Source: a virus. Taken from it: a stretch of 64,000 bases of DNA. The translations under genes were made by a program, and so were the position numbers. Under the pieces are notes generated by a model. That model was not told the DNA's origin, searched no databases, and worked only from the letters and a program-made list of their open reading frames with translations. Below, one piece after another: positions 9,180 through 15,556 of the stretch. The stretch spans positions 1 to 64,000 of the IMG/VR virus record IMGVR_UViG_3300028394_000072, one strand, 5' to 3'. Positions within the stretch are counted from its first letter, which is position 1. Every line of letters begins with the position of its first letter.

Positions 9180-9840
9180 TGTCAGTTTCTTTATTATTTG
9201 TTACTAATGTTCTTTTATCTGATGCTCCAGGAGAAGGAGATTTAGATTTTTCCACCTTTTCGTAATAAGACTTTTTAATAGAATCAGCCAGAGAAGCTTT
9301 AATATCCTCTATATCTACTCCATCTAAAACAAAGTCTATAATTTCTCTTTCCGCATCTTCAAAAGAACCTGATAAAACTGTATAAAGATCCTTAGGAGGA
9401 AGATTCAATTTTATTTTAATTGAAACATCAACCATGTTCTTTTTCTGTTTCTTCAGTAGCTTATATATCGGAGAATCGTTTTGTGAGATTTTAGAATCTT
9501 CGTATATGATGGATGTAACCGTTGTCTGCTCATTCGGTCTCGTATGAATCTGCTGATTATTAACGGGAATGACCTGTGCAAGTTGTGCGGGTAGCATAAT
9601 CACATACTCATTAAGAAGCTCTGAATTTATTCTTTTCCCGCTCTGAAATTCTATAAATGAAATATCTCCATTTAATACGATGTCCTTGTATTTTTCATCG
9701 ATTCCAATGTCATCCCCTTTGATCCACTGGTAATCAAATGAGCTATAATGTGAGCGAGCATCATTTATTGTTTGTTCACTTATTTCCATTTTTTTCTTTT
9801 TTTTATTCCCCTTATTAAATAATGAAGATAATATCCCCAT
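9172..9840 (-). CDS. Hypothetical protein (222 aa)
   Basis: A 222-aa protein starting MGILSSLFNKG followed by a Lys run (residues 13-17). The middle is a mixed alpha/beta region with a hydrophobic core (EYVIMLPAQLAQVIPV). The C-terminal third looks helical and ends in a polar tail. The amphipathic start with a basic run could be a membrane- or capsid-binding peptide, though this is speculative. It overlaps the Nudix gene and is 4 bases from the 89-aa gene upstream. No family is recognised. Confidence 0.65.
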   Translation of the reverse strand: MGILSSLFNKGNKKKKKMEISEQTINDARSHYSSFDYQWIKGDDIGIDEKYKDIVLNGDISFIEFQSGKRINSELLNEYVIMLPAQLAQVIPVNNQQIHTRPNEQTTVTSIIYEDSKISQNDSPIYKLLKKQKKNMVDVSIKIKLNLPPKDLYTVLSGSFEDAEREIIDFVLDGVDIEDIKASLADSIKKSYYEKVEKSKSPSPGASDKRTLVTNNKETDNE

Positions 9841-9844
9841 AGCT

Positions 9845-10114
9845 TTACTTTTTATCAGATTTTTTAGTAATTGTTTCTAAAGTACTTTGGTTATATAATT
9901 CACCGAGGGATCTTATGTTGCTATAAAGATCTCCGGTGGTTATCCAGGAGGACTCACCTTTTTTACTTTTTCTCTTATCATATTTCCAGACCTCTATTAT
10001 ATTATCTAGATCCTTATCTGGATGCCGGGAATACTCTACCGCAGAATACCCTGGAATCTTACTTAAAGTAAGTCTTTCCCCATAGGGTAAAACAAAATTC
10101 TCATCTATCTCCAT
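9845..10114 (-). CDS. Small hypothetical protein (89 aa)
   Basis: An 89-aa charged protein with several aromatic residues (YSAVEYSRHPDKD, WKYDKRKSKKG). It contains no membrane segment or known motif. It is tightly spaced with the 222-aa gene downstream and 45 bases from the 313-aa gene upstream, and is part of the late unit leading into the baseplate genes. Confidence 0.55.
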   Translation of the reverse strand: MEIDENFVLPYGERLTLSKIPGYSAVEYSRHPDKDLDNIIEVWKYDKRKSKKGESSWITTGDLYSNIRSLGELYNQSTLETITKKSDKK

Positions 10115-10159
10115 ACCTAATTGTAGAAATCAGAAGAGTCTTTGTTTCGGTTTACGTAT

Positions 10160-11077
10160 TTATTCTTCTGGCATTTTTGCAGAGATCTCTTCAACTTTTC
10201 TTTTGTCGATGAATTCGGAAAGTAATGAAGCTATATTTTTTAGCATCTCTCTGTCTTGAGATCCTGAATCTACGGATCTTTTATAGTGGTTAAGTAAAGA
10301 CTCCTCATCAGAATTGCTCTGTATATCCATTGCTCTCCTAGTTAAATATTTAATATAAGGATCTGGATTTTTTACATCGCTAAAACCACAGGGAACTGTA
10401 ATTATGCCCATATCTTGAATTTTAAAAGAGGTTTTTTTATTTAGAGAATCGTTGTTTATATAAACACAAGGATGATGATCGCTAGAATTTAGATATATTT
10501 TAAATTCAGATAAAAGATCATCTTTAGATCTCTTTGATATCTCGATAAGCATTCCATTATCTAGTGTAGCATCCCAAATATAATCACCGCAGGATTCAAA
10601 TGATTCTATGGAACCAGGTATACCTATCAGATCCATAAGCAATTCTACATCGTCTTGTGCATTTTGTTTTATTCTATCTTGTCCTGTGGTTTTTGAATGT
10701 TCTAAGTGATTTGCAAATTCCTCGATAAAGTCATCCATTCTTGATTTGTTATCTTCTTTTGATATCCACTTCTTATTCGGATCTAAGTCTAATTCTATTA
10801 TAGCACCATCAGCATCTTTTTTAAATGAAATTGCGTCATTGGGTATCCAAACGTGATCAGATTCTTTGCCATCTGAATCGACATAGCATATAGCTATAGA
10901 TGTTCCATTTTTCTTAGGAATTATTATTTTATCTGAGGGTACTTCCTTTTCTCCAGCTGTTAAATCAATTGCGGATATAATATAACCACCGTCCCACGAA
11001 TCTTTAATCCCCGGGATCTGGTAAGATTGACCCTCGTTAATTTTATTCTTCTGAAAATCTTTAAATCCTAATACCAT
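10160..11077 (-). CDS. Hypothetical, putative internal virion protein with capsid-targeting-like N-terminus
   Basis: An unknown protein of 305 aa from the chosen start. An upstream ATG at 11101 would add 8 residues but overlap the previous gene by 20 bases. ATG at 11077, 5 bases after that gene's TAA, gives MVLGFKDFQKNKINEGQ. That resembles the T4 internal-protein capsid-targeting peptide (MKTYQEFIAE) with an I-x-E cleavage motif, and other proteins in this window share the pattern. The body is acidic and soluble, with a central DDVELLMDLIG segment. If the N-terminus is a targeting peptide, the protein would be packaged in the head and injected; this is inference. Confidence 0.65.
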   Translation of the reverse strand: MVLGFKDFQKNKINEGQSYQIPGIKDSWDGGYIISAIDLTAGEKEVPSDKIIIPKKNGTSIAICYVDSDGKESDHVWIPNDAISFKKDADGAIIELDLDPNKKWISKEDNKSRMDDFIEEFANHLEHSKTTGQDRIKQNAQDDVELLMDLIGIPGSIESFESCGDYIWDATLDNGMLIEISKRSKDDLLSEFKIYLNSSDHHPCVYINNDSLNKKTSFKIQDMGIITVPCGFSDVKNPDPYIKYLTRRAMDIQSNSDEESLLNHYKRSVDSGSQDREMLKNIASLLSEFIDKRKVEEISAKMPEE

Positions 11078-11081
11078 ATTA

Positions 11082-11522
11082 TTATACGTTATCGTTTCCA
11101 AAAGAAACCGTGATTTTAAAATTCTTTGGATCCGTAGATTTATTCATATCAATGGATAAATTACTGGGATAAGTAGGCATTACACTAGCAAGCTTTTCCA
11201 CATTAAGTTGGCTATAATCTATTGTTTTGCCCGGTATCAAATCTATATCAAATTGTTTATGCTCGTTCGGATAATCATCCACGCTAAACTCTAGCTCTAT
11301 TAGATCGATATTAAATACGAAATCATCAATACCTGATTTTTTAATTATCAGATCAATGCTATATTCAATAAAAGCTTTAGAATCGTCAATGTCGCTATAT
11401 TCCTCTGGTCTGTTAAAAAGATCGATTTCAATATATTTTAGTTCCGTGCCAAATGAGTAATCACCTCTAGAACTACCCTTCTTAGAAGAGCTAAATGCAG
11501 AATAGTCGTAAATTCTTCCCAC
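11082..11522 (-). CDS. Hypothetical protein (146 aa), first gene of a late unit
   Basis: A 146-aa acidic protein starting at GTG 11522 (MGRIYDYSAFSSSKKG). The first 20 residues are polar; the rest alternates strands rich in Ile, Asp and Phe (FNIDLIELEFSVDD), suggesting a beta-rich fold. It is the first gene after a GATATATA-type promoter at 11538-11554, whose motif ends 19 bases before the GTG. The genes from here to the spike gene at 628 follow in the same direction with short gaps. No family is recognised. Confidence 0.65.
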   Translation of the reverse strand: MGRIYDYSAFSSSKKGSSRGDYSFGTELKYIEIDLFNRPEEYSDIDDSKAFIEYSIDLIIKKSGIDDFVFNIDLIELEFSVDDYPNEHKQFDIDLIPGKTIDYSQLNVEKLASVMPTYPSNLSIDMNKSTDPKNFKITVSFGNDNV

Positions 11523-11537
11523 TTTTGTTAGATTTTT

Positions 11538-11554
11538 CTTCTATATATCCAATT
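11538..11554 (-). promoter_or_regulatory. Putative late promoter (TTGGATATATAGAAG)
   Basis: On the minus strand TTGGATATATA is centred about 25 bases upstream of the GTG start at 11522. It is one of ten near-identical motifs in front of structural units. It lies in the only divergent intergenic region of the window, opposite the plus-strand gene. Confidence 0.5.
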
Positions 11555-11570
11555 TACTATTTTTAATAGC

Positions 11571-11587
11571 AGGAATATATAATTAAG
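11571..11587 (+). promoter_or_regulatory. Putative promoter variant for the plus-strand gene (GGAATATATAA)
   Basis: GGAATATATAATTAAG on the plus strand lies about 25-40 bases before the ATG at 11611. It differs by one base from the minus-strand late motif GGATATATA (an extra A). It would drive the single rightward gene; support is only by resemblance and position. Confidence 0.35.
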
Positions 11588-11610
11588 TATACTAACTAAA
11601 TAATAAGGGT

Positions 11611-12339
11611 ATGTCAAAGAGCATAAGTCCTATATGGTTCCTTAGAGAGCCTATAGATCCGGAGCACAAAGAGTATGTGCTATTAGATTACTTAAAAGAA
11701 ACGAGTAAGGGGTTAAACAAGGAAAATTGTTACCCTATAATGAAAGAAATATCACGGATTGTAAAAATACTAAACGAATTTAGAAAGGATAAGATAATTA
11801 GTGAATCAGTCAAGAAGTCTCTAGGAAAAGAGGACAGAGAATATATCAATTCTTTTGTCCTTATTAATCTTCTACCAGAGCAAAGGGAAACACTAAATAT
11901 TATAATAGAAGACTCACTGGATACATTATATGATTATTCGGAGATATGTCTGGACATTTTAAAAGAAGAAGAATCTAAAATAAAAATATTTAGAATTCAA
12001 TCAAAATTTGATGACGCGGATAATCTAGTAAATTCAGGGATAGTTATTATCAGAAATATGGTAACAGATAAACTACTTAATTATTTCTTTAAATCAAACG
12101 TTAGAATGGAAACGCCAGATGGAGAAAAGGAGGTTTCAATTTTAAAAAAAATACACCTAAAAAATTCATTCTTCTCATTGAACTATGAGTATATCTACCA
12201 TGAGATACTAAATGAAATAAACACAGATAATAAATACTCGCCTAAATTCTATGTTGTTGAAATATACGAGAACTTTGAAGAAACATCAGAGATCTATAAG
12301 TTAGCTAAAGAGAAATTCATAGAACATATAGGGATATAA
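11611..12339 (+). CDS. Hypothetical protein (242 aa), the only plus-strand gene
   Basis: A 242-aa mostly helical, acidic and lysine-rich soluble protein (MSKSISPIWFLREPIDPEHKE...). The N-terminal WFLREPIDPEHKEY segment is the most distinctive part. It has no signal peptide, membrane helix or enzymatic motif that I recognise. The gene is isolated: a divergent promoter region lies on its left and a bidirectional hairpin terminator follows 11 bases after its stop. The A-rich leader (AATAATAAGGGTATG) matches the other starts. Its orientation implies expression control separate from the surrounding late genes. Confidence 0.8.
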   Translation: MSKSISPIWFLREPIDPEHKEYVLLDYLKETSKGLNKENCYPIMKEISRIVKILNEFRKDKIISESVKKSLGKEDREYINSFVLINLLPEQRETLNIIIEDSLDTLYDYSEICLDILKEEESKIKIFRIQSKFDDADNLVNSGIVIIRNMVTDKLLNYFFKSNVRMETPDGEKEVSILKKIHLKNSFFSLNYEYIYHEILNEINTDNKYSPKFYVVEIYENFEETSEIYKLAKEKFIEHIGI

Positions 12340-12349
12340 AGATCACAAA

Positions 12350-12371
12350 AAAAGAGCCTATTGGCTCTTTT
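12350..12371. terminator. Bidirectional intrinsic terminator
   Basis: A perfect 9-bp stem, AAAAGAGCC (12350-12358) with GGCTCTTTT (12363-12371), and a TATT loop. It is flanked by A-runs on the left and T-runs on the right, so it ends the plus-strand gene (stop 12339) and, on the other strand, the leftward unit ending at 12391. Confidence 0.9.
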
Positions 12372-12390
12372 TATTATAGAGTTATTCTTT

Positions 12391-12735
12391 TTAAAAATTA
12401 TTTAGTCTTTTAATAAAAGAATTGTTATCTAAAGACTCATTAGTATCCATATTAGCAATATTACCAAATCCTGCTACATCCATCATACCGGGTTTCCCGT
12501 TGAGATCTATTCTATAACCAGGTGAATCTATTTTAGATTGCTTAGCAAAAACTGCATCTGCATATCCTGCATAATCGTATGCTGGTTCTCTTTTTATTTT
12601 GGATTGTCCTGATTTTGAAGATATCTCGCCTGTCTGATTTTCACCAGAAAGAGGTTTGTATGTGTTATCATGCACTTTTGAAAGAAACTTCTTAAAATCT
12701 AAGATTTCCCTTTGTGTTACGTTTTGTATATTCAT
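12391..12735 (-). CDS. Small hypothetical, putative internal head protein
   Basis: A 114-aa polar protein, low in hydrophobic residues. It begins MNIQNVTQREILDFKKFLSK. The LDFKKFLSK part resembles the aromatic-x-x-aromatic core of the T4 capsid-targeting peptide, but the I/L-x-E site is not clearly present. It is the last gene of a two-gene late unit (promoter 13431-13447) that stops at the bidirectional terminator. The family is not recognised; an internal-protein role is only suggested by its neighbours. Confidence 0.6.
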   Translation of the reverse strand: MNIQNVTQREILDFKKFLSKVHDNTYKPLSGENQTGEISSKSGQSKIKREPAYDYAGYADAVFAKQSKIDSPGYRIDLNGKPGMMDVAGFGNIANMDTNESLDNNSFIKRLNNF

Positions 12736-12752
12736 GTTTTTAGTTTTTAATA

Positions 12753-13415
12753 TTAAGCTTCTTTTTTTCCAGTCAAAGAATTCCAGAAAGTTGAAAGATA
12801 ATCCATTGCTCCTTTATCAGAATTCGATTGTGATGCAGAGCTAGGGTTTCCGTAGAATTGTGATGCCTTATCTCTTGCAATACTAGAAAGCTGATTTTTG
12901 TCGGTATCACTTAGTGATGCTAAAGCATCTCTTCCGACAGATCCTTTTGCTCCTGGTCCTCCGAATGCTTCTATTAATGCGTTCTCAATTATAGCTTTTC
13001 CTTTTTCTGATTGTAATCCTTCTCTCAATGTTGAGTAAAGCCATCCGGTAGGTTTTATACCCATTTGGGTAGCTAAACTATCCAAACCTTTTCTTTGTAT
13101 AAACTCTTGTAAAGCTTTTGCCATTAGCGGAGCAAGATAATCAACGTTAGCTTTTTCCCCTGTTAATAATTCAGGGTAATCCTCAATCGGAATCTGATCT
13201 ACAACTTCCTGTACTATAACGGACATATTGGAGTTTTCTTCAACACCAATCTGTTCCATTAACTTAGCAGCAACCTTTTGCTTTATAGTTTTTCTTAGAC
13301 CCTCTCCGGCAAATCCAAGTAAGCCATTAAAGAATCCGCCTAAATCGCTAAACTGGAATGATTCGTTTGTTTCTCCATCCGAAAATGAATCAAAATTTTT
13401 AATAATTCTAGACAT
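12753..13415 (-). CDS. Hypothetical, putative internal head protein
   Basis: A 220-aa protein starting MSRIIKNFDSFSDGETNESF, which has the F-x-x-F...x-N-E pattern seen in other candidate capsid-targeted proteins here. The next ~50 residues (GGFFNGLLGFAGEGLRKTIK) are Gly/Phe-rich and amphipathic. The remainder is helical (YLAPLMAKALQEFIQ, WLYSTLREGLQ), and the end holds a second amphipathic segment (MDYLSTFWNSLTGK). Such amphipathic stretches are compatible with membrane interaction after injection. No family is recognised. It is the first gene after a strong late-type promoter. Confidence 0.65.
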   Translation of the reverse strand: MSRIIKNFDSFSDGETNESFQFSDLGGFFNGLLGFAGEGLRKTIKQKVAAKLMEQIGVEENSNMSVIVQEVVDQIPIEDYPELLTGEKANVDYLAPLMAKALQEFIQRKGLDSLATQMGIKPTGWLYSTLREGLQSEKGKAIIENALIEAFGGPGAKGSVGRDALASLSDTDKNQLSSIARDKASQFYGNPSSASQSNSDKGAMDYLSTFWNSLTGKKEA

Positions 13416-13430
13416 CTATATTCTTTTATT

Positions 13431-13447
13431 TTATCTATATATCCACA
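13431..13447 (-). promoter_or_regulatory. Putative late promoter (TGTGGATATATAGATAA)
   Basis: The minus-strand TGTGGATATATA motif ends 22 bases before the ATG at 13415. It lies in the 58-base gap after the asparagine synthetase-like gene, so it separates an early metabolic unit from a late head unit. Confidence 0.5.
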
Positions 13448-13473
13448 GAAGAATTATTAATCCAAGGGGTATG

Positions 13474-14880
13474 CTATATGTTGTCCAGAAAAAGATCCAC
13501 AGCTTTTTGTCTGTATTTAAGCTTATCCTCCTTGATCTCTGGATTTTTTAATGCCTCTTTCTTCCTATTGACAACAGAGTCGGGAAGCATTGGTCCGAAT
13601 GTGTCTTTTAGAATCTTTTTATCAGTTCTCCATTCGAGCGGAAGATGTAAAGCAAATCTAACTATATCAAGGTTTAAGAAGGGGCTTCTTAGCTCTAGAG
13701 TATGAGCCATAGACATCTTATCCAATCTAGGTAAATGATAATAAGACAGTTCATCAAATACATCAGATTGCTGGGAGTCATATTCATGTATTCTTGAATA
13801 TCCTCCAAATAGCTCATCAGATCCATCACCACTTAAAACTATTCTATAACCAGATTCTTTCTTAACTGCCTCAAATAAATGATACTGCGGGATCACTGAT
13901 CCTAAATCCACCGGTGTTTCATTCCATAGCGTGTATATAAGAGCATTCTTACTTGAATCCATACTATAGTCTAGAAAATTGACAGAAGTGCTTAAATGTG
14001 CGCTTAAATCGTTTACAAACGGTGTTTCCCCATTCTCTATAGTAAACCACGTAACCTTGGCATTCATTTCTTTTAGTACCCCTGCTATAATCGAAGAATC
14101 AAGACCCCCTGATACCAAAAGTGATATTGGGTAGTTCTTAGAGACAAGTCTATTTTTTACGCTCTCAAACATCTTATCCCACAGCCAACTCATGTGTGTC
14201 TCGTAATCTGCACCTTCTAGTTCGGATATTGGTGATTCCCATGTTCTGTAATAAGGACCATATGTTTGTTCAAATAGAGGAGACGCTATATTATAAAAAT
14301 AAAACGTATTAGGTAGAATCCTTTTAATCGATTTAATCGGTGTTCTGTTGTCCTTATTGTAACCCCATTTTCTGATAGCACTTATATAGGTTTCGTCTAG
14401 CTCATCCAATACAGTGGTAAGACCCTTGATCTCCGAACAAATCTCACCAAGATCATTCTTATAAAGGCATTTCTTTCCCAATGGATCAGTAAATGCGATT
14501 ACACTTCCTTTATTAGAATCGTATATTACTACCGCCCAAAATCCATCCCATGTTTGTATATGGGGTAAATATGCAGCAGCAAAGAATTCTAGATTTCCCC
14601 CTTTATATCCGCTGAATAAACTGCATAAATATTCCGTATCAGAAGAAAATGTATTCCTGTCATAATTAAATATTTCCCCATTGAACATCAAATACACACC
14701 GGGAGAAACTTCTCTTGGCTGATTCCATTCGTCACCATCGGATGTTTGTATAGGCAATCTATGATGACATAATGTAATCTTATCAAGTTCCTCTACAGAT
14801 CTTTCAATTCCCCTATGTTTTATCGTATCTAAAATTTCAGGATGTTTATCCGCTCTAGTTGTTAATAATATTCCGCACAT
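13474..14880 (-). CDS. asnB: Asparagine synthetase (glutamine-hydrolysing)-like enzyme
   Basis: A 468-aa two-domain enzyme. The N-terminal class II glutaminase domain starts Met-Cys2-Gly-Ile, with Cys2 as nucleophile after Met removal, and has FNGEIFNY at residues 66-73. The synthetase domain has the pyrophosphate loop SGGLDSS (257-263), then LSGDGSDELFGGY, and near the end DKMSMAHTLELRSPFLNLD, as in AsnB. E. coli AsnB is 554 aa, so this is a compact form. The usual RGPD signature reads RGIE, so substrate or regulation may differ. It starts 6 bases after the stop of the P-loop kinase gene. It could make asparagine, or amidate another carboxylate such as a modified nucleotide; the second idea is inference. 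Confidence 0.85.
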   Translation of the reverse strand: MCGILLTTRADKHPEILDTIKHRGIERSVEELDKITLCHHRLPIQTSDGDEWNQPREVSPGVYLMFNGEIFNYDRNTFSSDTEYLCSLFSGYKGGNLEFFAAAYLPHIQTWDGFWAVVIYDSNKGSVIAFTDPLGKKCLYKNDLGEICSEIKGLTTVLDELDETYISAIRKWGYNKDNRTPIKSIKRILPNTFYFYNIASPLFEQTYGPYYRTWESPISELEGADYETHMSWLWDKMFESVKNRLVSKNYPISLLVSGGLDSSIIAGVLKEMNAKVTWFTIENGETPFVNDLSAHLSTSVNFLDYSMDSSKNALIYTLWNETPVDLGSVIPQYHLFEAVKKESGYRIVLSGDGSDELFGGYSRIHEYDSQQSDVFDELSYYHLPRLDKMSMAHTLELRSPFLNLDIVRFALHLPLEWRTDKKILKDTFGPMLPDSVVNRKKEALKNPEIKEDKLKYRQKAVDLFLDNI

Positions 14881-14886
14881 GTTTTT

Positions 14887-15447
14887 TTAATTAAAAAGTA
14901 TATCCTCAAACATTGAACTAATATTGCTCACTGATTGATCGTCAAATTTATTTGTAATTGTCCATATTTTATGAAGTCCAGCTTCCTGAAACATAGATAT
15001 TACTTTCTCGTAAGTGTCTCTTTCTCTTGTATCTCCATCAATGTGATCCCACTGATCTTTGCTTCTATCGGACTTATCTGGATTTTCACCATTTATATAG
15101 ATTATAGTTATCTCGTCAAGAAGTGAGTATTTCTTAACTATCCCTATTTGATCCCTAGCTTCGTCTTCTGTTATTCTACCCTCAAGCAATCCCCACACTA
15201 AGACAGTTAATATTCCTCTATCATGTATGAATGATTCCCCGGGGATGTCCTTTGCTAACTGCATAAGCATAAACTCTTTACCTAATGAAAATGCATGTGC
15301 TTCTTTGCTATCCTCACTTTTTAGATTTAAGTCGGCAAAGAAATTGGCAAACTTAAACTGAAATCTTGGGATGCTAAAAGATTCTGAGATATATTCAGAT
15401 AAAAATGTCTTGCCTGAATTTCTTGGGCCTTCGAATACGTATACCAT
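14887..15447 (-). CDS. P-loop nucleotide kinase, thymidylate kinase-like
   Basis: A 186-aa protein from the chosen ATG at 15447. MVYVFEGPRNSGKT places a Walker A loop (GPRNSGKT) at residues 7-14, as in dTMP and deoxynucleoside kinases. A HDRGILT motif resembles the DR motif of that superfamily, and a WDHIDGDTRERD segment looks like a lid. The frame could also begin at ATG 15471 (8 residues earlier) or TTG 15492. The A-rich AAAAAGAAAT leader before 15447 favours the shorter form, but the promoter at 15490-15497 allows the ATG at 15471. It is co-transcribed with the asparagine synthetase-like gene. The substrate, a deoxynucleotide or DNA base, is not determined. Confidence 0.7.
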   Translation of the reverse strand: MVYVFEGPRNSGKTFLSEYISESFSIPRFQFKFANFFADLNLKSEDSKEAHAFSLGKEFMLMQLAKDIPGESFIHDRGILTVLVWGLLEGRITEDEARDQIGIVKKYSLLDEITIIYINGENPDKSDRSKDQWDHIDGDTRERDTYEKVISMFQEAGLHKIWTITNKFDDQSVSNISSMFEDILFN

Positions 15448-15489
15448 ATATTTCTTTTTATGGAGGAACATCGCACATGTTCCACCTAG

Positions 15490-15497
15490 CAAATATA
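15490..15497 (-). promoter_or_regulatory. Host-like promoter -7 box TATATTTG
   Basis: TATATTTG on the minus strand matches the Bacteroidota -7 element TANNTTTG. It lies 43 bases upstream of the kinase ATG at 15447 and just downstream of a terminator. Similar TATNTTTG boxes precede three other metabolism genes. Confidence 0.45.
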
Positions 15498-15521
15498 ATA
15501 AATTAGTACGGGGAAAGCACG

Positions 15522-15555
15522 AAAAACCCCGATCTTTATTAAAATCGGGGTTTTA
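15522..15555 (-). terminator. Intrinsic terminator
   Basis: A long GC-rich hairpin pairs AAAAACCCCGAT (15522-15533) with ATCGGGGTTTT (15544-15554) around a 10-base loop. Read leftward it ends in TTTTT. It follows the stop of the 825-aa gene (15557) directly, closing the internal head protein unit. Confidence 0.92.
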
Positions 15556-15556
15556 T

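Noticed and set aside
15448-15492. TTG start at 15492 for the kinase gene
   Set aside because: It would begin inside the TATATTTG promoter box and adds 15 residues before the P-loop strand that relatives lack.
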